From contig JAMFSR010000033.1 of assembly GCA_026225395.1 (NCBI GenBank), forward strand, positions 122,000 to 185,999: a stretch of DNA of 64,000 nt, written 5' to 3'. Position 1 is the first letter of the stretch. The number at the start of each line of letters is the position of its first letter. The notes beneath the pieces were generated by a model that was not told where the DNA came from, did not search any database, and was given only the letters and a program-made list of their open reading frames with translations. The translations under genes were made by a program, and so were the position numbers. Below, piece by piece: positions 26,821-37,652 of this stretch. The DNA comes from Granulicella sapmiensis (GTDB lineage Bacteria > Acidobacteriota > Terriglobia > Terriglobales > Acidobacteriaceae).

Positions 26821-27420
26821 TTAGAAGTGGTACGCGATTCCGATCACCGGCAGCGAAAGCCACTCATAGCGGTTGGTCTTGTAATCGGCACGGCCAAAGT
26901 CCGGAGTCTTCACCAGGAACCCGCGATACTCGGCGCGGATGTCGAAGCTCGGGCTGATTTCATACGCCACACCGCCGCCCGCCAGACCACCGATGTTGGT
27001 GTTCTGCTTGGTATCGAGCTGGTTGGTGGCGAAGTCGCGTATCGGCGTGAAGATCATGCCGCCCACGCCGATCTCTACAAACGGATTGAAGTTGTGATAG
27101 TTCCGCGAGTACACGTACGCGCCCGTAATTTCTTCCTGGCGAGTATGCACGTAAACCGTGCCACGGCCCGGCGGCGTGAACTTCTCGGAGTTCTGCAGGT
27201 AGCCGTAATTGATCTCCAGCCCGCTGCGCGGTGTGACGGAATAGCGATAGCTTGCCAGAAAACCCAGAGCACCCAGCGTGTTCTCCTGTACGCCAAGTCC
27301 GTGAACTTCAGGACCAAATACCCCGGTTGCGCTAGCGCTGAAATCCTGCCGGCTTTCCTGGGCATTTCCCACAGCGGCGGCACAAACCAACAGCGCGCCG
27401 AGCAACATCATCTTCTTCAT
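26821..27420 (-). CDS. outer-membrane beta-barrel protein
   Basis: The start at ATG 27420 (MKKMMLLGALLVCAAAVGNA) gives a canonical signal peptide and a 199-residue protein. The barrel region has paired amphipathic strands such as LGFLASYRYSVTPRSGLEIN, YNFNPFVEIGVGGMIF-like segments, VAYEISPSFDIRAEYRGF, and the terminal IGIAYHF with C-terminal Phe recognised by the BAM machinery. It resembles the protein at 26193 in size and ending (VAYHF/IAYHF), so the two may be distant paralogues. No ligand is apparent. Confidence 0.8.
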   Translation of the reverse strand: MKKMMLLGALLVCAAAVGNAQESRQDFSASATGVFGPEVHGLGVQENTLGALGFLASYRYSVTPRSGLEINYGYLQNSEKFTPPGRGTVYVHTRQEEITGAYVYSRNYHNFNPFVEIGVGGMIFTPIRDFATNQLDTKQNTNIGGLAGGGVAYEISPSFDIRAEYRGFLVKTPDFGRADYKTNRYEWLSLPVIGIAYHF

Positions 27421-27611
27421 GCTTGCAAAAATCCCTTCACAATCACGCTGCACTTTATAGACTCGATAACTCCGCTTTCGTCTTCGCAGAGAACGGCCTG
27501 AACCCGCGGCGCGCTAATGTCTAATTGTACCCGCTGGAACCCGCTGCCGCGCTACCGGACTCGCGTTTCTCGCCCGTCTGCCCCGCCAAGCCGCTTTTAG
27601 CCCCAAAAATA

Positions 27612-27639
27612 AAAGAGGACCTCCGCAGAGATCCTCTTT
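27612..27639 (-). terminator. intrinsic terminator of the LTXXQ gene
   Basis: Read on the minus strand: arm AAAGAGGATCTC, loop TGCG, arm GAGGTCCTCTTT, a 12-bp stem with one G-U pair, followed by TATTTTT. It lies 18 bases after the stop at 27658 and has the complete layout of a rho-independent terminator. Confidence 0.85.
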
Positions 27640-27657
27640 ATACACACTCAATTTCGA

Positions 27658-28125
27658 CTATTGCGGAGGGGGAGGAGGTGGACCGCCGCCCTGGCGATTT
27701 TCCATCCGCTCCCGCTGCCTGGCCTGCATGGCCTCATACTTCGTCTTCTGGTCAGGAGTCAGCACGGCTTCAATCTTCGTATTTTCCTCCTGGCGCATGG
27801 TCATCATCTTCGCCCGGCGATCTTCCTGCGAAAGCGAAGCATCGGCAGACCGCGCCGCTTCCATCTTTGTGCGCTCGTCCTCAAAAATGGCCTTGATCGC
27901 GGTCGTTTGATCCGCAGTCAGGTTCAACTCTTTCTGCATCATCTCCAGACGCCGTTCCGGATTCATACCGCCGCGGCCACCGCGGCCAGGCCCACCTTGC
28001 GCATCGCCCTGCGGCGCCGCCGGTGGAGCACATTGCAACGCCATGGCCGGAGCAATCGCCAGCACAGCGCCACACAATAGAATGCCCGCATTGCGCACCC
28101 TCTTTATCTCGTTGAACTTCGGCAT
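27658..28125 (-). CDS. Spy/CpxP-like LTXXQ periplasmic protein
   Basis: 155 residues from ATG 28125 (MPKFNEIKRVRNAGILLC), with a signal peptide ending near APAMALQ. The mature part is helical and charged, with two LTxxQ-type motifs: LNLTADQTTAIKAIFEDER and AVLTPDQKTKYEAMQ. These are hallmarks of Spy/CpxP/ZraP chaperones that respond to envelope or metal stress. A glycine/arginine patch (GGPGRGGRGGMNPERR) precedes the helices and the tail is polyproline (GGGPPPPPPQ), both atypical of Spy. It is a single gene with its own terminator. Confidence 0.8.
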   Translation of the reverse strand: MPKFNEIKRVRNAGILLCGAVLAIAPAMALQCAPPAAPQGDAQGGPGRGGRGGMNPERRLEMMQKELNLTADQTTAIKAIFEDERTKMEAARSADASLSQEDRRAKMMTMRQEENTKIEAVLTPDQKTKYEAMQARQRERMENRQGGGPPPPPPQ

Positions 28126-28261
28126 AACGAAAGGCTCACTTTCATCTCGCAACAATTGGCTGTAACGCACGTCCGCACAGCTACCAGATAGAGACGCCGT
28201 CCGCCAAAAAAAGTTCACCTGCGCCGGAATATCTTTCTGTCGCCCCGCGATCTTATGACGG

Positions 28262-29203
28262 TCACGCGCCCTCGCGGTCGCGGCCTTTTCCTTCCGCCAA
28301 AAAGCAGAACGGATCGCCGTGCTTCGCAGCATGCTCTTCCACCACCCGCAGAAACGCCCGCGCCGCGTGGCTCAGGGCCGCCTGACGCCGGTATACCAGC
28401 CGCAACTTCCGTTCCACCTGCAGCTCCGGCACAGCAACCGCAACCAATGTTCCTGCTTCTAGTTCGCCTTCCGCGGTCAGCCGTGGAACCAGCGCCACTC
28501 CATTGCCACGCTGAACAAATCGCTTGATGGCATCAAGGGATGGCAACTCGACATCCATATTCAGTGGTGTCTTATGCCGCTTGAAAGCCGAAATCACCTT
28601 CTGGCGCAGCGGCGAAGGCACGTTGTGCGCAATGAACGTCTCCTTGCCCAGCCGCGTGATCGAAGCCTTGCCTGCCTTCGCAAGCGCGTGATCCGGGCTC
28701 ACAATACATACCAGCTCATCGCGATACACCACAATCGACCGCACCTGCGGGTCGTCTGGCCGGAAACTCACCACCCCAATTTCCACCGAATGCGACAACA
28801 CCTCATCCGCAATCCGGCTGGCAAGCGACCGTTGCACGGCAATTTTCACGCCAGGCATCTCGCGCCGGAAGGCATCGAGCACCGGCAAGAGGTAAAGGCA
28901 GGTGTACTCATTGGCCGCCAGATTCAACTTGCCGGTATGCAGCGACCGCAGATCAACCAGCGCCGCGCCCGCATCGGCCCGTAGATTCAGCATCTTCTGG
29001 GCATACTCGCGGAGCACCTCGCCTGCGTCGGTCAGCGTGCCATCGCGCGAGGAGCGCTCCAGCAATGTCTCACCCAGCTCTGACTCGAGCTTGGCAATCA
29101 CCTGGCTCACTGCCGGCTGCGTACGATGCAGCCGCGCGGCCGCCCGCGAAAAGCTGCGCTCCTCCGCCACTGCCAAAAATGTCTCCAACTGAAAAAGATC
29201 CAT
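28262..29203 (-). CDS. LysR-family transcriptional regulator divergent from leuA
   Basis: 313 residues. The N-terminal winged helix-turn-helix (1-60) reads FLAVAEERSFSRAAARLHRT then QPAVSQVIAKLESELGETLL. The C-terminal periplasmic-binding-like effector domain (about 90-295) contains GKLNLAANEYTCLYLLPVLD and a dimer interface typical of the CysB/CbbR class. It is transcribed away from leuA with 170 bases between the two starts. LysR proteins usually act on the divergent neighbour, so control of the leucine cluster is a reasonable inference. The effector is not identifiable. Confidence 0.92.
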   Translation of the reverse strand: MDLFQLETFLAVAEERSFSRAAARLHRTQPAVSQVIAKLESELGETLLERSSRDGTLTDAGEVLREYAQKMLNLRADAGAALVDLRSLHTGKLNLAANEYTCLYLLPVLDAFRREMPGVKIAVQRSLASRIADEVLSHSVEIGVVSFRPDDPQVRSIVVYRDELVCIVSPDHALAKAGKASITRLGKETFIAHNVPSPLRQKVISAFKRHKTPLNMDVELPSLDAIKRFVQRGNGVALVPRLTAEGELEAGTLVAVAVPELQVERKLRLVYRRQAALSHAARAFLRVVEEHAAKHGDPFCFLAEGKGRDREGA

Positions 29204-29232
29204 AGCGTCACTTCGCCAACTTTGCGCTGTTC

Positions 29233-29260
29233 CTTCGCGTACTTTACGTTAAAGTTCTTC
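29233..29260 (+). repeat. copy 1 of the CTTYGCG...GCGTTAAG repeat
   Basis: CTTCGCGTACTTTACGTTAA continuing AGTTCTTC. It shares the pattern CTTYGCGNNCTYYRCGTYAA-RG with copies at 30570-30598 and 48455-48482. Copy 1 contains the palindrome ACTTTACGTTAAAGT (29241-29255), midway between the LysR and leuA starts, which could instead be a LysR operator. Confidence 0.5.
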
Positions 29261-29373
29261 TACGCAGAGACGTGCGATCTAAGTTTCTATACGCACATAA
29301 GAAATTCGCATACCTCTAGCCCCAAGCATAAGTCCGCGTTATGCTAAATGTCGAGACGGAAGGGTCTATCAGC

Positions 29374-30534
<1,161 letters not shown>

Positions 30535-30569
30535 CGCTCCCCGCATCACTTGGCGAAACTTGCTTTTCA

Positions 30570-30598
30570 CTTTGCGAACTTCGCGTCAAGGCTTTCGC
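30570..30598 (+). repeat. copy 2 of the CTTYGCG...GCGTTAAG repeat
   Basis: CTTTGCGAACTTCGCGTCAA continuing GGCTTTCGC, in the gap between leuA and leuB, directly followed by the TATTCACT leader repeat. It aligns with the copies at 29233 and 48455. Confidence 0.5.
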
Positions 30599-30622
30599 TT
30601 TATTCACTGCTCACTATTCACT
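30598..30622 (+). repeat. TATTCACT leader repeat before leuB
   Basis: CTTTATTCACTGCTCACTAT followed by TCACT, ending 15 bases before the leuB ATG, with CTACTGGAC between. Similar sequence precedes leuD (34099-34128) and ilvC (45597-45629). No Shine-Dalgarno sequence lies between this repeat and the leuB start. Confidence 0.6.
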
Positions 30623-30637
30623 CTCTACTGGACGCCT

Positions 30638-31738
30638 ATGAATCTCAAGATCACCATCCTCGCCGGCGACGGCATCGGCCCCGAAGTCACCCACGAAGCC
30701 GTCAGCATCCTCAAGGCCGTCGCCGAGTTCGGCGGCCACGACTTCACCTTCACCGAAGCCCTCCTCGGCGGCGTCGCCATCACCGCCGAAGGCACGCCCA
30801 TCCCGCAGAAGACCATCGACATCTGCCTCGCTTCCGACGCCGTTCTCCTCGGCGCCGTCGGCGACAATAAGTTCAACCACCTCTCGCCTGACAAGCGCCC
30901 CGAGTCCGGCCTGCTGCAGATTCGTCAGCACCTCGGTGGCTTCGCCAACCTGCGCCCCTGCCTCGCCTTCGCCGCACTCGCGGAAAACTCTCCGTTACGC
31001 CCCGAGGTCACCAAGGATGTCGACATCCTCTTCGTCCGCGAACTCCTCGGCGGCCTCTACTTCGGCGGCCCGCGCTGGTGGAACAAGGAGACCGGCGAGG
31101 CCATCAACACCATGCGCTACACGCGCGATGAAGTCGTCCGCGTGGCCCGCATCGCCTTCCAGCTCGCGCAGAAGCGCCGCAAGAAGCTCACGCAGGTCGA
31201 TAAGGCCAACGTGCTCGAAGTCTCGCAGCTTTGGCGCGCCACCGTTGACGAAATCGCCAAGGAGTTCCCCGATGTCACCGTCGAGCACCAGCTCGTCGAC
31301 TCCATGGCTATCCATCTCATGAACCGCCCGCGCGACTTCGACGTCGTGCTCACTGAAAACCTTTTCGGCGACATCCTCTCCGACGAGTCGGGCGTCATCT
31401 CCGGCTCGCTCGGCATGCTGCCCTCGGCCACCATCGGCGGCAAAGTCAACCTCTACGAGCCCGTACACGGCTCCGCCCCGGACATCGCCGGACAAGGCAA
31501 GGCCAACCCCCTCGGCGCCATCCTCACCGCCGCAATGGTCCTGCGCCACTCCGGCGGCCTCGAACGCGAAGCTCTCGCCGTCGAAGCAGCCGTCGCCAAG
31601 GTGTTAGCCGAAGGGCACCGCACCGGCGACATCGCACGCGGCAAAGACGAGATCACCACCACCACCCAGATGGGCAAGCTCGTTCACCAGGCCCTCACCG
31701 AAACGCTCGACCGCCACGAATCGATGCACGCGGTCTAA
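30638..31738 (+). CDS. leuB: 3-isopropylmalate dehydrogenase
   Basis: The start at ATG 30638 (MNLKITILAGDGIGPEVTHE) gives 366 residues, the normal length. It oxidises and decarboxylates 3-isopropylmalate to 2-oxoisocaproate with NAD. Key motifs: GDGIGPEV, LLQIRQHLGGFANLRPC (substrate arginines), DILFVRELLGGLYFGGPRW, KANVLEVSQLWR, metal-site DVVLTENLFGDILSDESGVI, and the NAD site PVHGSAPDIAGQGKANP. It has no visible ribosome-binding site, and the upstream gap is filled with repeats. The next gene in the cluster is an unrelated secreted protein. Confidence 0.96.
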   Translation: MNLKITILAGDGIGPEVTHEAVSILKAVAEFGGHDFTFTEALLGGVAITAEGTPIPQKTIDICLASDAVLLGAVGDNKFNHLSPDKRPESGLLQIRQHLGGFANLRPCLAFAALAENSPLRPEVTKDVDILFVRELLGGLYFGGPRWWNKETGEAINTMRYTRDEVVRVARIAFQLAQKRRKKLTQVDKANVLEVSQLWRATVDEIAKEFPDVTVEHQLVDSMAIHLMNRPRDFDVVLTENLFGDILSDESGVISGSLGMLPSATIGGKVNLYEPVHGSAPDIAGQGKANPLGAILTAAMVLRHSGGLEREALAVEAAVAKVLAEGHRTGDIARGKDEITTTTQMGKLVHQALTETLDRHESMHAV

Positions 31739-31754
31739 ACCACCCCTTCACTTC

Positions 31755-31779
31755 GTCATCTGAACGAAGTGAAGGACCC
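31755..31779 (+). repeat. diverged copy of the GTCATCCTGAGC repeat
   Basis: GTCATCTGAACGAAGTGAAG followed by GACCC, just after the leuB stop. It resembles the better conserved copies at 34059 and 34801, in the same orientation. Confidence 0.4.
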
Positions 31780-31876
31780 CCGAATTGGTTGTTGCACTTG
31801 CTTTTCTTCGCTTTCCATTCCGAGCAGCGCGAGGAACCCGCTTTCTTCCGTTCTTCGTCAGTACAACCGCAAACGA

Positions 31877-32590
31877 ATGCGCACCCTCATCCATCTCGCC
31901 GCCATCGCCTTCACCCTCCTCACGACGGTGGCGCACGCGCAGGTCTCCAACCCCGACAACCTCATCGCCCCACCACCTCCGCCGATCCAGTTCCGCGGCA
32001 AGCACCTCGTCACCAAGTCCACGGACTTCCAGTGGCTCTGGCAATACACCGCACCCGCGCCCGACGGCAATGAAGGCGCGCTCATCCAGGACTCGAACTT
32101 CCGTCTTATGCTGCGCAACAATCTCACGGCCCCGCAGTCCTTCTGGCGCGATGGCAAGCTGCCGCTTCCGGATGTCGCGCGGCTCTACTTCAGCATGATC
32201 GCCGGCCCGGTACATGGCATCGACAATCGATATGTAACATTTAGCTCCTGTGTGCCGCACCTCTGCTATGACCAAGGTCTTATCTGGGTCGACACAGCTC
32301 CACAACACCCAACGGTCGTCTTCGCCGCCACCGAGTGGACTACCCAAGGCAGGTCCTACGCCGACCCTGACGCGAACTTCAACCTCTGGCTCTTCGCCAG
32401 CCACCCCCTCGACCCCGACCACATTCCACCGTCGCTGATCGCAGCCATCGCCGATTGGAACGCCATCGCTCCGCAGCACATCCAGACCGCCCTCATCATC
32501 GACCCCGACGGCACACCACACAAAGTAGATCCAACAAGCCTCGGCGCAACACCCAGCAAGAGTACCCCAACACCAGCAGCTAAGAAGTGA
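31877..32590 (+). CDS. secreted protein of unknown function within the leucine cluster
   Basis: 237 residues from ATG 31877. Signal peptide [20 protein letters not shown]. The mature protein has a proline-rich start ([13 protein letters not shown]), a middle region [20 protein letters not shown], then [10 protein letters not shown] and GLIWVDTAP, and a Thr/Pro/Ala-rich tail. The RYVTxS ... IWVD segment and the preceding LPDxxxxxM region match the frameshifted secreted protein at 7318-8315, so the two probably form one family. Two Cys nearby ([10 protein letters not shown]) may form a disulfide. It sits between leuB and leuC, ending four bases before an alternative leuC start. No enzymatic motif is visible. 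Confidence 0.75.
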   Translation: MRTLIHLAAIAFTLLTTVAHAQVSNPDNLIAPPPPPIQFRGKHLVTKSTDFQWLWQYTAPAPDGNEGALIQDSNFRLMLRNNLTAPQSFWRDGKLPLPDVARLYFSMIAGPVHGIDNRYVTFSSCVPHLCYDQGLIWVDTAPQHPTVVFAATEWTTQGRSYADPDANFNLWLFASHPLDPDHIPPSLIAAIADWNAIAPQHIQTALIIDPDGTPHKVDPTSLGATPSKSTPTPAAKK

Positions 32591-32598
32591 GACAAGCC

Positions 32599-34047
<1,449 letters not shown>

Positions 34048-34058
34048 CGCCAAGACTT

Positions 34059-34091
34059 GTCATCCTGAGCAAAGCGAAGGACCTGCTTTCC
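34059..34091 (+). repeat. GTCATCCTGAGC repeat, copy between leuC and leuD
   Basis: TGTCATCCTGAGCAAAGCGA followed by AGGACCTGCTTTCC. It is close to the copy at 34801-34833 (GTCATCCTGAGCGCAGCGAA continuing GGATCTGCTG), same strand. The unit is partly self-complementary (TCCT ... AGGA), as in REP-like elements. Confidence 0.6.
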
Positions 34092-34098
34092 GCTCTTG

Positions 34099-34128
34099 CT
34101 TTTATTCACTACTCACTATTCACTGGAC
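34099..34128 (+). repeat. TATTCACT leader repeat before leuD
   Basis: GCTTTTATTCACTACTCACT followed by ATTCACTGGA, ending a few bases before the leuD ATG at 34133. It shares CACTATTCACT and CTGGAC with the leuB leader. No Shine-Dalgarno sequence is visible for leuD. Confidence 0.6.
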
Positions 34129-34132
34129 TCTT

Positions 34133-34771
34133 ATGATCCCCATCAACATCATCACCTCCACCGCCGTGCCCTTGCCCTTGCCCAACATCGACACGGACCA
34201 GATCATCCCGAAGCAGTTCCTCAAGCGCATCGAGCGCACCGGCTACGAGGACTTCCTCTTCTACGACTGGCGCTACAACCTCGAAGTGCCCGACCACGTC
34301 GAGCCGCGCAAAGACTTCGTGCTCAACAACCCTGCCTACAAGGGCTCGCAGATCCTCATCGCCGAAAAGAACTTCGGCTGCGGCAGCTCGCGCGAGCACG
34401 CTGCCTGGGCGATCAACCAGTACGGCTTCCTCGCCGTCATCGCACCCAGCTTCGCCGACATCTTTTTCTCGAACGCCGGCAAGAACGGCATCATCCTCGC
34501 TCGCCTCACGGAAGAAGAAGTTGAAACACTCATTCAACGCTCGACCGCTAACCCGAAGCACCTGATCACTATCAACCTCGAAGCCCAAACCGTCACCGAC
34601 GATCAAGGCTTCCACGCCACCTTCGAAATCGACCCGTTCCGCAAGCACTGCCTGCTCAACGGCCTCGACGATATCGGCCTCACGCTGCTCCACGAAGAAG
34701 ACCTCGACAAGTTCGAAGCTAAACACAATAACGAGTTCTGGCTGGCGCCGAAGTCCAAGGTCGTTGCATAG
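34133..34771 (+). CDS. leuD: 3-isopropylmalate dehydratase small subunit
   Basis: 212 residues, the usual length. It forms the swivel domain that completes the LeuC active site. Motifs: VPLPLPNIDTDQIIPKQFLK, RIERTGYEDFLFYDWRY, and the substrate-binding KNFGCGSSREHAAWAI loop, then FADIFFSNAGKNGI. The ATG at 34133 matches family N-termini. The start codon is preceded by the TATTCACT repeat rather than a recognisable ribosome-binding site, so translation may depend on the upstream leuC or on the repeat. Confidence 0.96.
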   Translation: MIPINIITSTAVPLPLPNIDTDQIIPKQFLKRIERTGYEDFLFYDWRYNLEVPDHVEPRKDFVLNNPAYKGSQILIAEKNFGCGSSREHAAWAINQYGFLAVIAPSFADIFFSNAGKNGIILARLTEEEVETLIQRSTANPKHLITINLEAQTVTDDQGFHATFEIDPFRKHCLLNGLDDIGLTLLHEEDLDKFEAKHNNEFWLAPKSKVVA

Positions 34772-34800
34772 AGGTTTTGCAGACCTTTCCCTTACGGAGT

Positions 34801-34833
34801 GTCATCCTGAGCGCAGCGAAGGATCTGCTGTTT
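34801..34833 (+). repeat. GTCATCCTGAGC repeat, copy after leuD
   Basis: GTCATCCTGAGCGCAGCGAA followed by GGATCTGCTGTTT. It lies in the same orientation as the copy at 34059 and 30 bases after the leuD stop. Confidence 0.6.
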
Positions 34834-34873
34834 GTTCGCATCATCAACCGCACCACACGGAGAGGAAACCCTG

Positions 34874-35387
34874 ATGAACCGAGCACTCCAAATCAGCGCC
34901 GTCACCCTCGCCCTCACAATCGGACCATGCGTCACCGCGCAAACTCCACAACCACCCACCGCTCCCCTGCCCACGCAGCTCACGACCGCGCACAAGATCT
35001 TCATCGGCAACGCGGGCGACCAGGAGAACGCCGACTGCCTCCGTGCCTACAACGTTTTCTACGCCGGCATCCAGGGCCTGAAGAACTTCGAGCTCGTGCT
35101 CGACCCCAAAGACGCTGACCTCGTGCTCGAACTCCACTACGAGATCGGCTTCGGCGCGTCGGTCAACAGCGGCCAACCCACGCCCGCGCCAGTTCCGCGT
35201 CGTTCTCGAAGACCCGAAGACTCGCATCATCCTCTGGTCGCTCACCGAGCGCACCAACTATGCCGTCTTCCAGAAGAATCGCGACAAGAACCTCGACGAA
35301 ACCATGGGCGCGCTCATCAACGACTTCAGCTTGCTCACATCACCGCAGCCCGTCGCACCCAACAACCGCTCGGTCATCCACCACTAA
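34874..35387 (+). pseudogene. secreted protein, frameshifted near 35183-35190
   Basis: The first frame starts at ATG 34874 (MNRALQISAVTLALTIGP, a signal peptide) and runs in a sensible protein (KIFIGNAGDQENADCLRAYN, FELVLDPKDADLVLELHYEI) to about residue 105. It then becomes Arg/His-rich noise. Shifting by one base at about 35189 restores a credible continuation, QFRVVLEDPKTRIILWSLTE then NYAVFQKNRDKNLDETMGAL, ending at TAA 35387. The simplest explanation is one extra C in CGCCCGCGCCAG. The restored protein would be about 170 residues. It resembles a small secreted acidobacterial family of unknown function. It lies between leuD and ilvD. Confidence 0.7.
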
Positions 35388-35421
35388 ACACATCCGTTTC
35401 GCAGCAAAGGAAAGATTTCGA

Positions 35422-37143
35422 ATGAGCAACACGCCCGGCAAAACAAACAGCATCGTCCTCACCGAAGGCCCGTCACGCGCCGCCGCCCGCTCTTACCTAC
35501 GCGGCGTTGGCTTCAGCAAAGAAGACCTGCACAAGCCCATCATCGGCATCGCCAACACCTGGACCGAGATCGGCCCCTGCAACTTCCACCTCCGCGCGGT
35601 CGCCGAAGCCGTGAAGCAGGGCGTTCGCGAAGCCGGCGGCACGCCCATGGAGTTCAACACCGTCACCATCTCCGACGGCATCACCATGGGCACCGAAGGC
35701 ATGAAGGCCTCGCTCATCTCGCGCGAAGTCATCGCCGACAGCATCGAACTCGTCGCTCGCGGCAACTCCTTCGACGGCCTCGTCGTCATCGCTGGCTGCG
35801 ATAAAAATCTCCCCGGCGCCGTCATGGCTCTCGCCCGCCTCGACATCCCCGGCCTCATGCTTTACGGCGGCTCCATCGCTCCCGGCCACATGCACGTCGC
35901 CGCCGACGGCAAAACCATCGACCCCACCTCATCCAAAACCGTCGACATCACCATCCTCCAGGTCTTCGAAGCCATCGGCGCCCACGCTGCCGGTAAGATC
36001 ACAGACGCGCAACTCGAAGAAGCCGAAGCCACAGCCTGCCCCGGCCCCGGCGCCTGCGGCGGCCAGTTCACCGCCAACACCATGGCCATGGCCGGCGAGT
36101 TCCTCGGCATCAGCCCCATCCAACTCACCGGCGTCCCCGCCATGAGCCAGGAAAAACATCACGCCAGCAAAGAAGCCGGCAAGCTCGTCATGGACCTCGC
36201 ACGCGCCGGCCTCAAGCCCTCGCAAATTCTCACACGCGAATCCATCGAAGACGCCATCTCCGCGGTGTGCGCTTCCGGCGGCAGCACCAACGCCGTGCTG
36301 CACCTCATCGCCATCGCGCATGAACTCAACATCCCGCTCACGATGGAAGACTTCGACATCATCAGCGAGAGGACGCCCTTCATCTGCGACCTCCAGCCCG
36401 GCGGCAAGCGCGTCGCCAAGGACTACCAGGACGCCGGCGGCAGCCGCCTCCTCGCGCAGCGCCTCGTCGAGAAAGGCCTACTGCACGGCAACACCCCCAC
36501 CGTTACCGGCAAGACGCTTCGCGAAGAAGCTTCGACCGCCGTCGAAACCAAGGGCCAGGATGTCATTCTGCCATGGTCCGCTCCGCTCAAGCCCACCGGC
36601 GGCCTCGTCATCCTTAAGGGCAATCTCGCCCCCGAAGGCTGCGTGATCAAAGTCGCAGGCCACGAGCGCATTCATCACACCGGCACGGCTCGCGTCTTCG
36701 ATAGCGAAGATCTCTGCTTCGCCGCCATCAACAAAGGCAAGATCAATCCGAACGACGTCCTCGTCATTCGCTACGAAGGCCCGAAGGGTGGCCCAGGCAT
36801 GCGCGAGATGCTCGCCGTCACCGCCGCTATCAAAGGCATCCCCGAGCTCAGCGAAACCGTCGCCCTGCTTACCGACGGCCGCTTCTCCGGTGCCACCCGC
36901 GGCCTCATGGCCGGCCACGTAGCTCCGGAAGCCCAGCTCGGTGGCCCCATCGCCGCAGTCCACGAAGGCGATACCATCACCTTCGACATCCCGAACCGCA
37001 AACTAACCCTCAACGTCCCCGACGAAGAGATCGCCAAGCGCCTAGCCACCTTCAAAGCACCTTCACCTCGTTATAAGCGCGGTGTCTTCTTCAAGTACGC
37101 CAACTCCGTAAGCAGCGCCAGCCAAGGAGCCGTCACCACTTAG
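35422..37143 (+). CDS. ilvD: dihydroxy-acid dehydratase
   Basis: The start at ATG 35422 is supported by AAAGGAAAG (35406-35414) seven bases upstream, giving 573 residues. IlvD dehydrates dihydroxy acids to the 2-oxo acids of valine and isoleucine. Motifs: GVGFSKEDLHKPIIGIANTW, CNFHLRAVAEAVKQGV, cluster Cys in VVIAGCDKNLPGAVMALARL and CPGPGACGGQFTANTMA, and TDGRFSGATRGLMAGHVAPE near the C-terminus. The cysteine pattern (three conserved Cys) is that of the 2Fe-2S/4Fe-4S dehydratase family. The following orphan gene begins three bases after its stop. Confidence 0.97.
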   Translation: MSNTPGKTNSIVLTEGPSRAAARSYLRGVGFSKEDLHKPIIGIANTWTEIGPCNFHLRAVAEAVKQGVREAGGTPMEFNTVTISDGITMGTEGMKASLISREVIADSIELVARGNSFDGLVVIAGCDKNLPGAVMALARLDIPGLMLYGGSIAPGHMHVAADGKTIDPTSSKTVDITILQVFEAIGAHAAGKITDAQLEEAEATACPGPGACGGQFTANTMAMAGEFLGISPIQLTGVPAMSQEKHHASKEAGKLVMDLARAGLKPSQILTRESIEDAISAVCASGGSTNAVLHLIAIAHELNIPLTMEDFDIISERTPFICDLQPGGKRVAKDYQDAGGSRLLAQRLVEKGLLHGNTPTVTGKTLREEASTAVETKGQDVILPWSAPLKPTGGLVILKGNLAPEGCVIKVAGHERIHHTGTARVFDSEDLCFAAINKGKINPNDVLVIRYEGPKGGPGMREMLAVTAAIKGIPELSETVALLTDGRFSGATRGLMAGHVAPEAQLGGPIAAVHEGDTITFDIPNRKLTLNVPDEEIAKRLATFKAPSPRYKRGVFFKYANSVSSASQGAVTT

Positions 37144-37145
37144 TT

Positions 37146-37652
37146 ATGACGACCAATCCACACATCTCGGAGTCACTTCGAGAACTCATCGGCAAGCCTG
37201 CATGGGGTTTGAAGAGGTCACACGGGTCTATGTTTTTTCTGGAGATCGGTGAGGCTATTCATCACGGTAAAACTCGTGATGGCCGAGATCGTATTCATGG
37301 AGAATGGCATTTTCTTTTTGAATTATGCGACTGGTCGTTCAGTGGAATAAATCTTGCATTAGTTTCTTCAAGCACCGAAGTGCCTGAGATAGAAGCCGCC
37401 TTCGACTCGCTCACGTTAGGAAACGTTCTTGCAGTTTCGTTTATAGAGGAGAGAGGAGAATTGACATTCGAATTTAGTTCGGCGATCTTTCTCCACGTTT
37501 CTCCTTATACGTCGGAGGCTGACTTTGATGACACAGAGTGGATTTTTTTCCTACCGGACAAGCTCTGTTGGAACAAGACAAAAACTACGCTCAGCTTTGG
37601 AAGCACGGAAGCGCCGCAGAGCTCAATAGATTTGGAGATCAAGAATGCCTAA
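37146..37652 (+). CDS. orphan AT-richer protein between ilvD and ilvB
   Basis: 168 residues, no signal peptide or membrane segment. The base composition is visibly lower in GC than the flanking ilv genes. The sequence has IGKPAWGLKRSHGSMFFLEI, then GEWHFLFELCDWSF, and EWIFFLPDKLCWNK. This layout (GKPxWG ... GSxxxxEFG ... GEWHLW...CxW) recalls a scattered family of 150-170-residue orphan proteins whose patchy distribution is like that of immunity proteins. That match is from memory and unproven. Its stop overlaps the ilvB start by eight bases, so it is translationally linked to ilvB. Probably acquired by transfer. Confidence 0.6.
   Translation: MTTNPHISESLRELIGKPAWGLKRSHGSMFFLEIGEAIHHGKTRDGRDRIHGEWHFLFELCDWSFSGINLALVSSSTEVPEIEAAFDSLTLGNVLAVSFIEERGELTFEFSSAIFLHVSPYTSEADFDDTEWIFFLPDKLCWNKTKTTLSFGSTEAPQSSIDLEIKNA

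Noticed and set aside
29241..29255. ACTTTACGTTAAAGT as a certain LysR operator
   Set aside because: It is a nice palindrome in the right place, but lies within a dispersed repeat and does not have the T-N11-A form exactly, so it was kept only as a possibility.
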